From: Streptomyces sp. YIM 130001
GTDB taxonomy: Bacteria; Actinomycetota; Actinomycetes; Streptomycetales; Streptomycetaceae
DNA length: 64,000 bases
Assembly: GCF_003574445.1 (NCBI RefSeq)
Contig: NZ_KZ984550.1
Coordinates: forward strand, 434,001-498,000
Direction of reading: 5' to 3'
The notes under the pieces were generated by a model. It had not been told where the DNA came from, searched no databases, and saw only the letters and a program-made list of their open reading frames with translations. A program made the position numbers and the translations under genes. The stretch's first letter is position 1. The number at the start of each line of letters is the position of its first letter. Below are positions 8,228 to 15,048 of the stretch, piece by piece.

Positions 8228-9574
8228 ATGACCTCTGTGAAGACGGGGGGCGTCCGCTCGACGCCCCCCACCCCCCGGAAACTCAAGAGCGTGACAGGTA
8301 CCCGTAAATCGGTGGCGGTCTTCTTCCTGCTGCCCGCACTGGTCCTGCTCGGCGCGCTCGTGGTCTACCCGATCGGGTACTCCGTCGTCCGCAGCCTCTT
8401 CGACCAGTCCGGCGACAGCTTCGTCGGCCTGGACAACTACGTGGAGCTGTTCACCGACGACGGCATCCTCACCGCCATCAAGAACAACGCGATCTGGGTG
8501 GTCCTCGGCCCGACGGTCGCCACCGCCCTCGGCCTGATCTTCGCCGTCCTGACGGAACGCATCCGCTGGGGAACGGCGTTCAAACTGATCGTCTTCATGC
8601 CGATGGCCATCTCCATGCTGGCGGCGGGCATCATCTTCCGCCTGGTGTACGAGCAGGACCCGGGCCGCGGCGTGGCCAACGCCGTGTGGGTGGGTGTGCA
8701 CGACACGTTCAACGAGTCGTCGGCCTTCCCCAAGGCACACCCCGGCCCCAAGTCCCCGCTGAAGCCCGCGGGCGGCGGCGCGTTCATCACCCGCACCACC
8801 GTGAAGGCGGGCGACCCGGTCGCCCTGCCTCTGGTCGGCGTGGCTCCCGACCAGATGCCCGACGACGCGTCGAAGGCCGCGAAGCCGAAGACCGACCCGG
8901 GCAAGGTCACCGGCACCACCTGGCAGGACTTCACCCGCGGCAAGGGCGTCGGCACCCGCGGCGGCGTGGACGCCTCGGAGTTCGGCTATCCGGGCATGAA
9001 GGTGGAGGCGGTCAAGGAGGGAAAGGTGGTGGCGTCGACCCGGGCCGGACCCGACGGCGCCTTCACGCTGCCGGCAGCGGCCGACGGATCCCGACTCCGG
9101 CTCCCCGAGGCCAACTTCCACGAACCGTACAACGGTGTGCAGTGGCTCGGCCCGAGCCTGATCACACCCGCCATCATCGGCAGCTACGTATGGATGTGGG
9201 CGGGCTTCGCGATGGTCCTGATCGCCGCGGGCCTGGCGAGCGTGCCCCGCGAACTGATGGAGGCGGCCCGGGTCGACGGGGCGAGCGAATGGCAGGTGTT
9301 CCGCCGGATCACGGTGCCGCTGCTCGCACCGGTGCTCGCGGTCGTCCTGGTGACGCTGATGATCAACGTCCTGAAGATCTTCGACCTGGTGTTCATCATC
9401 GCCCCGGGCTCGGTGCAGGACGACGCCAACGTCCTGGCGCTGCAGCTCTACCGGTCCGCCTTCTCCGAGGGCCAACCGGGGATCGCGACGGCCATCGCCG
9501 TCCTGCTGTTCCTCCTGGTGATCCCGATGATGCTGTTCAACATGCGCCGGCTGCGCAGAGAGGTACGCCGATGA
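8228..9574 (+). CDS. Sugar ABC transporter permease (MalF/AglF type) with a large extracellular insert
   Basis: Inner-membrane permease subunit, 448 residues against the usual ~300-330. N-terminal membrane helices (VAVFFLLPALVLLGALVVYP; KLIVFMPMAISMLAAGIIF) are followed by a hydrophilic stretch at ~147-305, rich in Gly, Pro, Lys and Thr, containing a beta-sandwich-like piece (KVEAVKEGKVVASTRAGPDG, then AFTLPAA) before the remaining helices. The cytoplasmic EAA loop that docks the ATPase is intact (ELMEAARVDGASEWQVFRRI). The insert sits where E. coli MalF has its periplasmic P2 loop, which contacts the binding protein, but I see no sequence resemblance to P2. It starts eight bases after the lipoprotein gene and overlaps the next permease by ATGA, so the three are one operon. 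Confidence 0.88.
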   Translation: MTSVKTGGVRSTPPTPRKLKSVTGTRKSVAVFFLLPALVLLGALVVYPIGYSVVRSLFDQSGDSFVGLDNYVELFTDDGILTAIKNNAIWVVLGPTVATALGLIFAVLTERIRWGTAFKLIVFMPMAISMLAAGIIFRLVYEQDPGRGVANAVWVGVHDTFNESSAFPKAHPGPKSPLKPAGGGAFITRTTVKAGDPVALPLVGVAPDQMPDDASKAAKPKTDPGKVTGTTWQDFTRGKGVGTRGGVDASEFGYPGMKVEAVKEGKVVASTRAGPDGAFTLPAAADGSRLRLPEANFHEPYNGVQWLGPSLITPAIIGSYVWMWAGFAMVLIAAGLASVPRELMEAARVDGASEWQVFRRITVPLLAPVLAVVLVTLMINVLKIFDLVFIIAPGSVQDDANVLALQLYRSAFSEGQPGIATAIAVLLFLLVIPMMLFNMRRLRREVRR

Positions 9575-10482
9575 GCGCGGGAACCGACGAGGCGGTGCGG
9601 GCCACCGAGCCCGCCGAAGTGTCCGCCGCCCGGCCGTCGTTGGCCGCCAGGGCCGCGGCTGTGGCCGGCAGCGGTGCGATGCGGGTCTTCCTGGTCGTCA
9701 TCGCCCTGTTCTGGCTGATGCCGACGGTGGGACTGCTGCTCTCCTCGCTGCGGGACCCCTCCGACATCGCCGCCACCGGCTGGTGGAAGGTCCTCACCGA
9801 GCCGTCGCAGATCACCTTCGAGAGCTACGGCAAGCTGCTCGAGACCGAGGCGATCACGGACTCCCTCGTGAACACCGTGATGATCACGCTGCCGGCCACC
9901 GTGCTCGTGGTGGTGATCGGCTCGCTCGCGGGCTACGCCTTCGCGTGGATGGAGTTCCCGGGCCGCGACTGGTGGTTCCTCGGTGTGGTCGGGCTGCTCG
10001 TGGTGCCCGTACAGGTGGCGCTGCTCCCGATCGCCGAACTCTTCGGTGACATCGGCCTGTTCGGCTCCATCAGCTCGGTGGTGCTGTTCCACGTGGCGTT
10101 CGGGCTGCCGTTCGCGATCTTCCTGCTGCGGAACTTCTTCGCGGAGATCCCGCGCGAGCTCCTCGAAGCGGCCCGCCTGGACGGTGCCGGCGAACTGCGG
10201 CTCTTCACCCGCGTGGTGATGCCGCTCGGCGGTCCCGCGATCGCCGCGCTCGGCATCTTCCAGTTCCTGTGGGTGTGGAACGACATGCTGATCGCCCTGG
10301 TCTTCGCCAAGCCGGAGAACCAGCCGATCACGGTGGCCCTGCAGACCCAGGTCCGGCAGTTCGGCAACAACGTCGACGTACTCGGCCCCGGCGCCTTCAT
10401 CTCGATGATCATCCCGCTCGTGGTGTTCTTCGCCTTCCAGCGACAGTTCGTCTCCGGGGTCATGGCGGGCGCGGTGAAATAG
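9571..10482 (+). CDS. Sugar ABC transporter permease (MalG type)
   Basis: Second permease of the importer, 303 residues, which is normal length. A ~30-residue cytoplasmic N-terminus leads into hydrophobic helices (MRVFLVVIALFWLMPTVGLL, then further helices at 110-290). The ATPase-docking EAA loop is present as ELLEAARLDGAGELRLFTRV. The start ATG 9571 overlaps the stop of the upstream permease (ATGA), with AGAGAGG seven bases upstream, which excludes longer starts. The family forms a heterodimer with the preceding permease. Transcription should end at the strong hairpin 35 bases downstream; no ATP-binding subunit follows. Confidence 0.9.
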   Translation: MSAGTDEAVRATEPAEVSAARPSLAARAAAVAGSGAMRVFLVVIALFWLMPTVGLLLSSLRDPSDIAATGWWKVLTEPSQITFESYGKLLETEAITDSLVNTVMITLPATVLVVVIGSLAGYAFAWMEFPGRDWWFLGVVGLLVVPVQVALLPIAELFGDIGLFGSISSVVLFHVAFGLPFAIFLLRNFFAEIPRELLEAARLDGAGELRLFTRVVMPLGGPAIAALGIFQFLWVWNDMLIALVFAKPENQPITVALQTQVRQFGNNVDVLGPGAFISMIIPLVVFFAFQRQFVSGVMAGAVK

Positions 10483-10516
10483 GGCAAAGTCAAGTACCTT
10501 CACACATACCTCACTT

Positions 10517-10543
10517 GAGGGGCGGGATATCCTCCCGCCCCTC
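10517..10543 (+). terminator. Terminator of the sugar ABC operon
   Basis: A perfect 11-bp stem, GAGGGGCGGGA (10517-10527) with TCCCGCCCCTC (10533-10543), 5-base loop TATCC, followed by ATCCCTTT. It lies 35 bases after the permease stop and before the glycopolymer cluster, isolating the two units. Confidence 0.85.
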
Positions 10544-10626
10544 ATCCCTTTGCCGCAGGCGCGTAACCCATCCGGACCTTGAGGCGTTTTCGGGCAGGTA
10601 TGCCCGTGCCGACCCATGGATGCGCC

Positions 10627-12903
10627 TTGCCCCGGTTCAGTGTCATCGTCCCCGCATACAAGGTGCAGGCCTACCTGCACGAAGCCCTCGACTCCGTACT
10701 CAGACAGTCGTACGCGGATCTGGAGCTGATCGCGGTCGACGACTGCTCACCGGACGCCTGCGGTGACCTGATCGACGAGTACGCCGCCACGGACGCCCGC
10801 GTCGTCCCGGTCCACCTCACCGAGAACGTCGGCCTGGGCCGCGCCCGCAACGCCGGCATCGACCGCGCCAGCGGCGACTACCTGATCTTCCTGGACGGCG
10901 ACGACACCCTCGCCCCCGGCGCCCTCGACGCCGTCGCCGACCGCCTCAAGGAGACCGGCACCCCGGACGTCCTGGTCTACGACTACGCCCGCGAGTACTG
11001 GACCGGCGAGCGGGTCCGCAACAGGATGGCCCTGCAGCTCACCGAGGACGGCCCCGCCACCTTCACCCTCACCGACCGACCCGGCCTGCTCAAGGTCCTC
11101 ATGGTCGCCTGGAACAAGACCCTGCGCCGCGACTTCGTCGAGCGCCACGGCTTCCGCTTCCCGCCCGGCTACTACGAGGACACCCCCTGGACGTACCCGG
11201 CACTGCTCAGCGCCGAGTCGATCGCCGTCCTCGACCGGGTCTGCGTGCATTACCGCCAGCGCAGGCAGGGCAACATCCTGGGCACCACGAGCCGCAAGCA
11301 CTTCGACATCTTCGACCAGTACGAGCGGGTCTTCACCTTCCTCGAAGGGCGCGAGGACCTCGCGCGATGGCGGCCCGTGCTCTTCCGCCGGATGCTCGAC
11401 CACTACTGCACGCTGTTCACCATCCGCGGCCGGCTGCCCCGGGGCAGCCGCGCCCAGTTCCTGCGCCGCGCCCGCGCCCACCACCGCCGGTACCGGGTGC
11501 CGGACACCGGCCGGGTTGCGGCGCGCGCCCGGCTGCGGCACCTGCTCGTGCGCTTCGGCTGCCACCGCACGTACCGGACCCTGTCCTTCGCGCAGCGTGT
11601 CCGCCACCGCCTGCAGGCGAACTCCGGCCCGCTGCTGCACAAGCTGCACGGCGGCCTGATGCAACTCCACTACCGCGCCCAGCTGTTGCTCCCGGTGCGC
11701 GCCGACCGCGCGGTGTTCTCCGCCTACTGGGGACGCGGCCACAGCTGCAACCCGGGCGCGATCGAGGAGAAGGCGCGCGAACTGGTCCCCGGCCTGCGCA
11801 CCGCATGGATCGCGGACCGCCGGCACCACCACGCGGTACCGACCGCGGCGCGCAGGCTCACCCCCGGCACGGCCGCCTACTGGACGGCGCTCGCCCGCTC
11901 GAAGTACCTGGTGAACAACGTCAACTTCGACCGCCGCCTGAAGAAGCGCCGCGGCCAGGTCCTGGTGCAGACCCAGCACGGCACTCCCCTCAAGCAGATG
12001 GGCCTCGACCTGCAGAAACGCCCCGCAGCGACCGGCACGACGGACTTCGGCGACCTGCTCGCCAACGCCGACAAATGGGACTACGTCCTGTCCGCGAACC
12101 GCCACTCGACCCTCGTCTGGGAGCGCGTCTTCCCCGCCGGATACACCACTCTCGAATACGGATACCCGCGCAACGACCGTTTTCAGCAGGCCAGTTCGGC
12201 CGAGGTCGCCCGGATCCGCGAGAGCCTCGGCATCCGCCCCGGCTCGACCGTGCTCCTCTACGCACCGACGCACCGCGACTACCGCACGAGCCCGCAGCAG
12301 CCGCTGGACCTGGAGCGGCTGCTGCGCACCCTCGGCCCGCGCTTCACCATCCTGACCCGGGCCCACCACACGTACCGCGAACCGCTCAGCCGGGAGACCT
12401 CCGCGCGGCTGATCGACGTGTCCCGGCACCCCCGCGTGGAATCGCTCTGTCTCGCAAGTGACGCCTTGGTGACGGATTACTCGTCCCTCATGTTCGACTA
12501 CGCGAACCTGGACCGACCAGTGGTTGTATACGCGGACGACTGGGATGCGTACGAGGCAGCCCGGGGCACTTACTTCGATCTGCGTGCGTTCCCGCCCGGT
12601 GCGGTGGCCCGCAGCGAGGACGAGCTCATCGACATCTTCGCGACCGGACACTGGAGGGGTTCGCGTGCGGCACAACTGCGATCCACGTTCCGTGCCCGGT
12701 TCTGCGGGCTTGACGACGGGCGTGCCGCGGAGCGCGTCGTACGGCATGTCTTTCTCGGCCAGACGGCGGGTCTGCCGTCCGTCGTGCCGCTGGAGGAGCG
12801 CCGTCCCGTGCCCGCGCCAGGGGCCGGTGAGCACCTCCCCGAGCAGTTGCAGGCGCACCCTTCCCCGCAGGCGGTGCATCTGATGCCCACCGAACGCACC
12901 TGA
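10627..12903 (+). CDS. Bifunctional GT2 glycosyltransferase / TagF-like glycerophosphotransferase (copy A)
   Basis: A ~758-residue fusion. The N-terminal GT2 domain (residues 1-~230) has the nucleotide-sugar signature VDDCSPD and the metal-binding LDGDDTL. The C-terminal half is a CDP-glycerol glycerophosphotransferase-type domain (TagF, Glyphos_transf): VQTQHGTPLKQMGLD (~449), GYPRNDR, LLYAPTHRD, LTRAHH and VTDYSSLMFDY (~616), ending in the tail FRARFCGLDDGRAAERVV. Family members add polyol-phosphate units to a lipid-linked acceptor at the inner face of the membrane. The usual QTWHGT is QTQHGT here. I chose TTG 10627 because the protein then begins MPRFSVIVPA, like the paralogue at 24344; ATG 10600 and TTG 10579 are in-frame alternatives. 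A methyltransferase follows after 14 bases. The donor substrate is unknown. Confidence 0.82.
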   Translation: MPRFSVIVPAYKVQAYLHEALDSVLRQSYADLELIAVDDCSPDACGDLIDEYAATDARVVPVHLTENVGLGRARNAGIDRASGDYLIFLDGDDTLAPGALDAVADRLKETGTPDVLVYDYAREYWTGERVRNRMALQLTEDGPATFTLTDRPGLLKVLMVAWNKTLRRDFVERHGFRFPPGYYEDTPWTYPALLSAESIAVLDRVCVHYRQRRQGNILGTTSRKHFDIFDQYERVFTFLEGREDLARWRPVLFRRMLDHYCTLFTIRGRLPRGSRAQFLRRARAHHRRYRVPDTGRVAARARLRHLLVRFGCHRTYRTLSFAQRVRHRLQANSGPLLHKLHGGLMQLHYRAQLLLPVRADRAVFSAYWGRGHSCNPGAIEEKARELVPGLRTAWIADRRHHHAVPTAARRLTPGTAAYWTALARSKYLVNNVNFDRRLKKRRGQVLVQTQHGTPLKQMGLDLQKRPAATGTTDFGDLLANADKWDYVLSANRHSTLVWERVFPAGYTTLEYGYPRNDRFQQASSAEVARIRESLGIRPGSTVLLYAPTHRDYRTSPQQPLDLERLLRTLGPRFTILTRAHHTYREPLSRETSARLIDVSRHPRVESLCLASDALVTDYSSLMFDYANLDRPVVVYADDWDAYEAARGTYFDLRAFPPGAVARSEDELIDIFATGHWRGSRAAQLRSTFRARFCGLDDGRAAERVVRHVFLGQTAGLPSVVPLEERRPVPAPGAGEHLPEQLQAHPSPQAVHLMPTERT

Positions 12904-12917
12904 ACCCAGGAGCACCC

Positions 12918-13802
12918 ATGACCACCACATCGGCCACGAAGGCACTTCCCCGCCCCGCCCGGCTCTCTGATGTGAAGGGCTGGTTCTTCCCCGCCGATCA
13001 GCTGCTCTTCGACTGGTTCCTCGGCAGACAGCGTGACCGCGAGGAGCACGGCGACCTGCTCGAACTGGGTGCCTATCTCGGCAAGAGCGCCATCTTCATG
13101 GGCTCCTATCTGGCCGAGGACGAGACCTTCACGGTCTGCGACCTCTTCGACTCACCGGCCCCCGACGCCTCCAACTCGGCCGAGATGGGCCGCTCGTACT
13201 CGACCCTCACCCGCCGCGCCTTCGAGACCAACTACCTCTCCTTCCACGACGAGCTGCCGGTCGTCGTGCAGGCGCCGTCCTCCGAGGTCTCCTCCCACGT
13301 CGAGCCGGGCAGCTGCCGCTTCGTACACATCGACGCCTCGCACCTCTACGAGCACGTGCACGGCGACATCGAGGCGGCGGCCGAACTGCTCGGCCCCGAC
13401 GGCATCGTGGTGCTCGACGACTTCCGCGCCGAACACTGCCCCGGGGTCGCTGCGGCCACCTGGGGCGCCGTCGCCACCACCGGCCTCAAGCCGCTGTGCA
13501 TCACGGCGACCAAGTTCTACGGCACCTGGGGCGCCTACGACGCGGTGCACGAGGAGCTGGCCGCCATGCTGCGCACCCGCTCCGACCTGTGGCACGGCGT
13601 CGAGGAGGTGGCCGGCCGCCCGATGATCCGGATCTCCGGCAAGAAGGCCGAGGCACCCGCGCAGCCGCCGTCGAAGCACCCGGCGCCTCCCGCGGAGGAG
13701 CGCAAGGGCGGCGCGGCCTCCGCCCCGGCAGCGGCTCCGGCGCCCGCCCCGGCGGGACTGACCCGCCTCAAGCGCGCGCTGCGGAATCGCGTACGCCGCT
13801 GA
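12918..13802 (+). CDS. Class I SAM-dependent methyltransferase
   Basis: A 294-residue methyltransferase of the Methyltransf_24/class I type. SAM-binding motif I is DLLELGAYLGKSAIFMG (~residues 47-63), followed by an acidic post-I strand (TFTVCDLFDS), motif HIDASHLYEHVHGDIEAAAE and motif GIVVLDDF, the HxD/DD pattern of metal-assisted O-methyltransferases. The last ~60 residues are an Ala/Pro-rich tail ending in a basic segment (RLKRALRNRVRR). ATG 12918 has an AGGAG five bases upstream. It lies 14 bases after copy A and is followed by a bidirectional terminator, so the two form an operon. A role in methylating or capping the cell-surface glycan is inferred from position only. Confidence 0.85.
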   Translation: MTTTSATKALPRPARLSDVKGWFFPADQLLFDWFLGRQRDREEHGDLLELGAYLGKSAIFMGSYLAEDETFTVCDLFDSPAPDASNSAEMGRSYSTLTRRAFETNYLSFHDELPVVVQAPSSEVSSHVEPGSCRFVHIDASHLYEHVHGDIEAAAELLGPDGIVVLDDFRAEHCPGVAAATWGAVATTGLKPLCITATKFYGTWGAYDAVHEELAAMLRTRSDLWHGVEEVAGRPMIRISGKKAEAPAQPPSKHPAPPAEERKGGAASAPAAAPAPAPAGLTRLKRALRNRVRR

Positions 13803-13807
13803 CGACC

Positions 13808-13844
13808 CGGGGCGGGCCGCCGGACACACCGGCGACCCGCCCCG
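13808..13844. terminator. Bidirectional terminator between convergent genes
   Basis: A 16-bp stem with one mismatch (13808-13823 with 13829-13844; arms begin CGGGGCGGGCC and end CCCGCCCCG), loop ACACA. It lies between the ends of the methyltransferase (13802) and the convergent GT4 gene (13870) and can serve both. Confidence 0.8.
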
Positions 13845-13869
13845 CACTCGGCCTCTCCGCAGGCGTGAG

Positions 13870-15048
13870 TCACTCCTCGAGGAAGGCGAACAGGTCCTCC
13901 CAGCGCCGCAGGACCTCCTCCTCGGAGAACCGCTGCACGTTCTCCCGTGCCCGCTCCCCCATCGTGTCCCGCAACTGCGCACTGCCCGTGAGCCGCAGCA
14001 GCTGCCGCGCCAGCGCCCCGGTGTCACCGGGGGGCGCGAGCAGACCGTCCACCTCGTCCTGCACGATCTCGCGGACGCCCGGCGCACAGTCGAAGGCCGC
14101 GCACGGCACGCCGCTCGCCATCGCCTCCATCAGGGCCAGCGGGAAGCCCTCGCCGCGCGAGGACTGGACGAACACCGAGGCCGCGTCGAGCGCCCCCCGC
14201 ACGTCGTCGGTGCGCCCCATCCAGCGGACCGAACCGTCCAGACCGAGCCGGGTGCACTGGGCCCGCAGGGCGTCCTCCTCGATGCCTGCGCCGTAGATCC
14301 GAAGGGTCCAGTCGGACCGCTCGGGGGCCACCTCCGCCCAGGTGTCCAGGAGCAGGTCGATGCCCTTCTGGTCGTGCAGGCGGCCGATCGAGGCGACAGC
14401 GGGGCCGGTCCGCGGTGAGGGCACCTCGGGGAGCCGGGCGAGGGCGTTGGGCATGAAGCCGACGTTGTGCATCCCGTCCGCGATCCAGCGGTCCGCGTCC
14501 TCCTCGGTCAGCGTCAACCACCGGTCGACGGACGGGTAGTTGTGCTTGATCCAGCGGTAGCGGTGACAGGCCTTGGAGTATTCGTACGACTCGTGGCTCA
14601 TGCCGATGACGGTCAGGCCGGCGGTGTCCGCCTCGCGCAGCCACTCCATCGGCCAGACCTGCGTGACGATCAGGATCCCGCCGGGGCGGGCGGTCGCGAA
14701 GAGCTCGGACAGCCCGTCCACGACGCGCTTCCTCTCGGCGAGCCGGTCCGCCTCGCGGCGCCGCTGCCGCACATCGAGCCGCCCGAAGCCCCTGATCCGT
14801 CGCGGGGTCGGAGGGTGCGACGGGTACAGGTTCGTGACCGGGTACCCCAGGTCGTCGGGCAGGGAAAGCTTGAGGTCGGCGCGGTGCACGCCGATGACGT
14901 GCACACGGTGGCCGTACCGCTGGAAGAGGCGGGCCATCTGGTGCATCCAGGCGGTGACACCGCCGAGCTCGTCGGTGGTGTTGGAGACCAGGAAGATGTC
15001 GCGTGCGGTGCTGGTGGTCGCCGCTCCGGGGGCCGTGCCGACGGTCAT
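13870..15048 (-). CDS. GT4 family glycosyltransferase (copy 1 of the TagF-GT4 pair)
   Basis: A 392-residue retaining glycosyltransferase with GT-B fold. The N-terminal half has the acceptor-side start SNTTDELGGVTAWMHQMARL; the C-terminal half has the GT4 donor-site features: GRLHDQKGIDLLLDTW, LRIYGAGIEEDALR, and the EX7E region EGFPLALMEAMASG followed by DCAPGVREIV. No signal peptide or membrane span, so cytoplasmic. It is a close paralogue of the gene at 36608-37747, sharing most of the C-terminal half (including FDCAPGVREIVQD), and both follow a TagF fusion with a 4-bp ATGA overlap. It should transfer a hexose from a nucleotide or similar donor to the growing glycopolymer; the sugar is unknown. 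Confidence 0.88.
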   Translation of the reverse strand: MTVGTAPGAATTSTARDIFLVSNTTDELGGVTAWMHQMARLFQRYGHRVHVIGVHRADLKLSLPDDLGYPVTNLYPSHPPTPRRIRGFGRLDVRQRRREADRLAERKRVVDGLSELFATARPGGILIVTQVWPMEWLREADTAGLTVIGMSHESYEYSKACHRYRWIKHNYPSVDRWLTLTEEDADRWIADGMHNVGFMPNALARLPEVPSPRTGPAVASIGRLHDQKGIDLLLDTWAEVAPERSDWTLRIYGAGIEEDALRAQCTRLGLDGSVRWMGRTDDVRGALDAASVFVQSSRGEGFPLALMEAMASGVPCAAFDCAPGVREIVQDEVDGLLAPPGDTGALARQLLRLTGSAQLRDTMGERARENVQRFSEEEVLRRWEDLFAFLEE

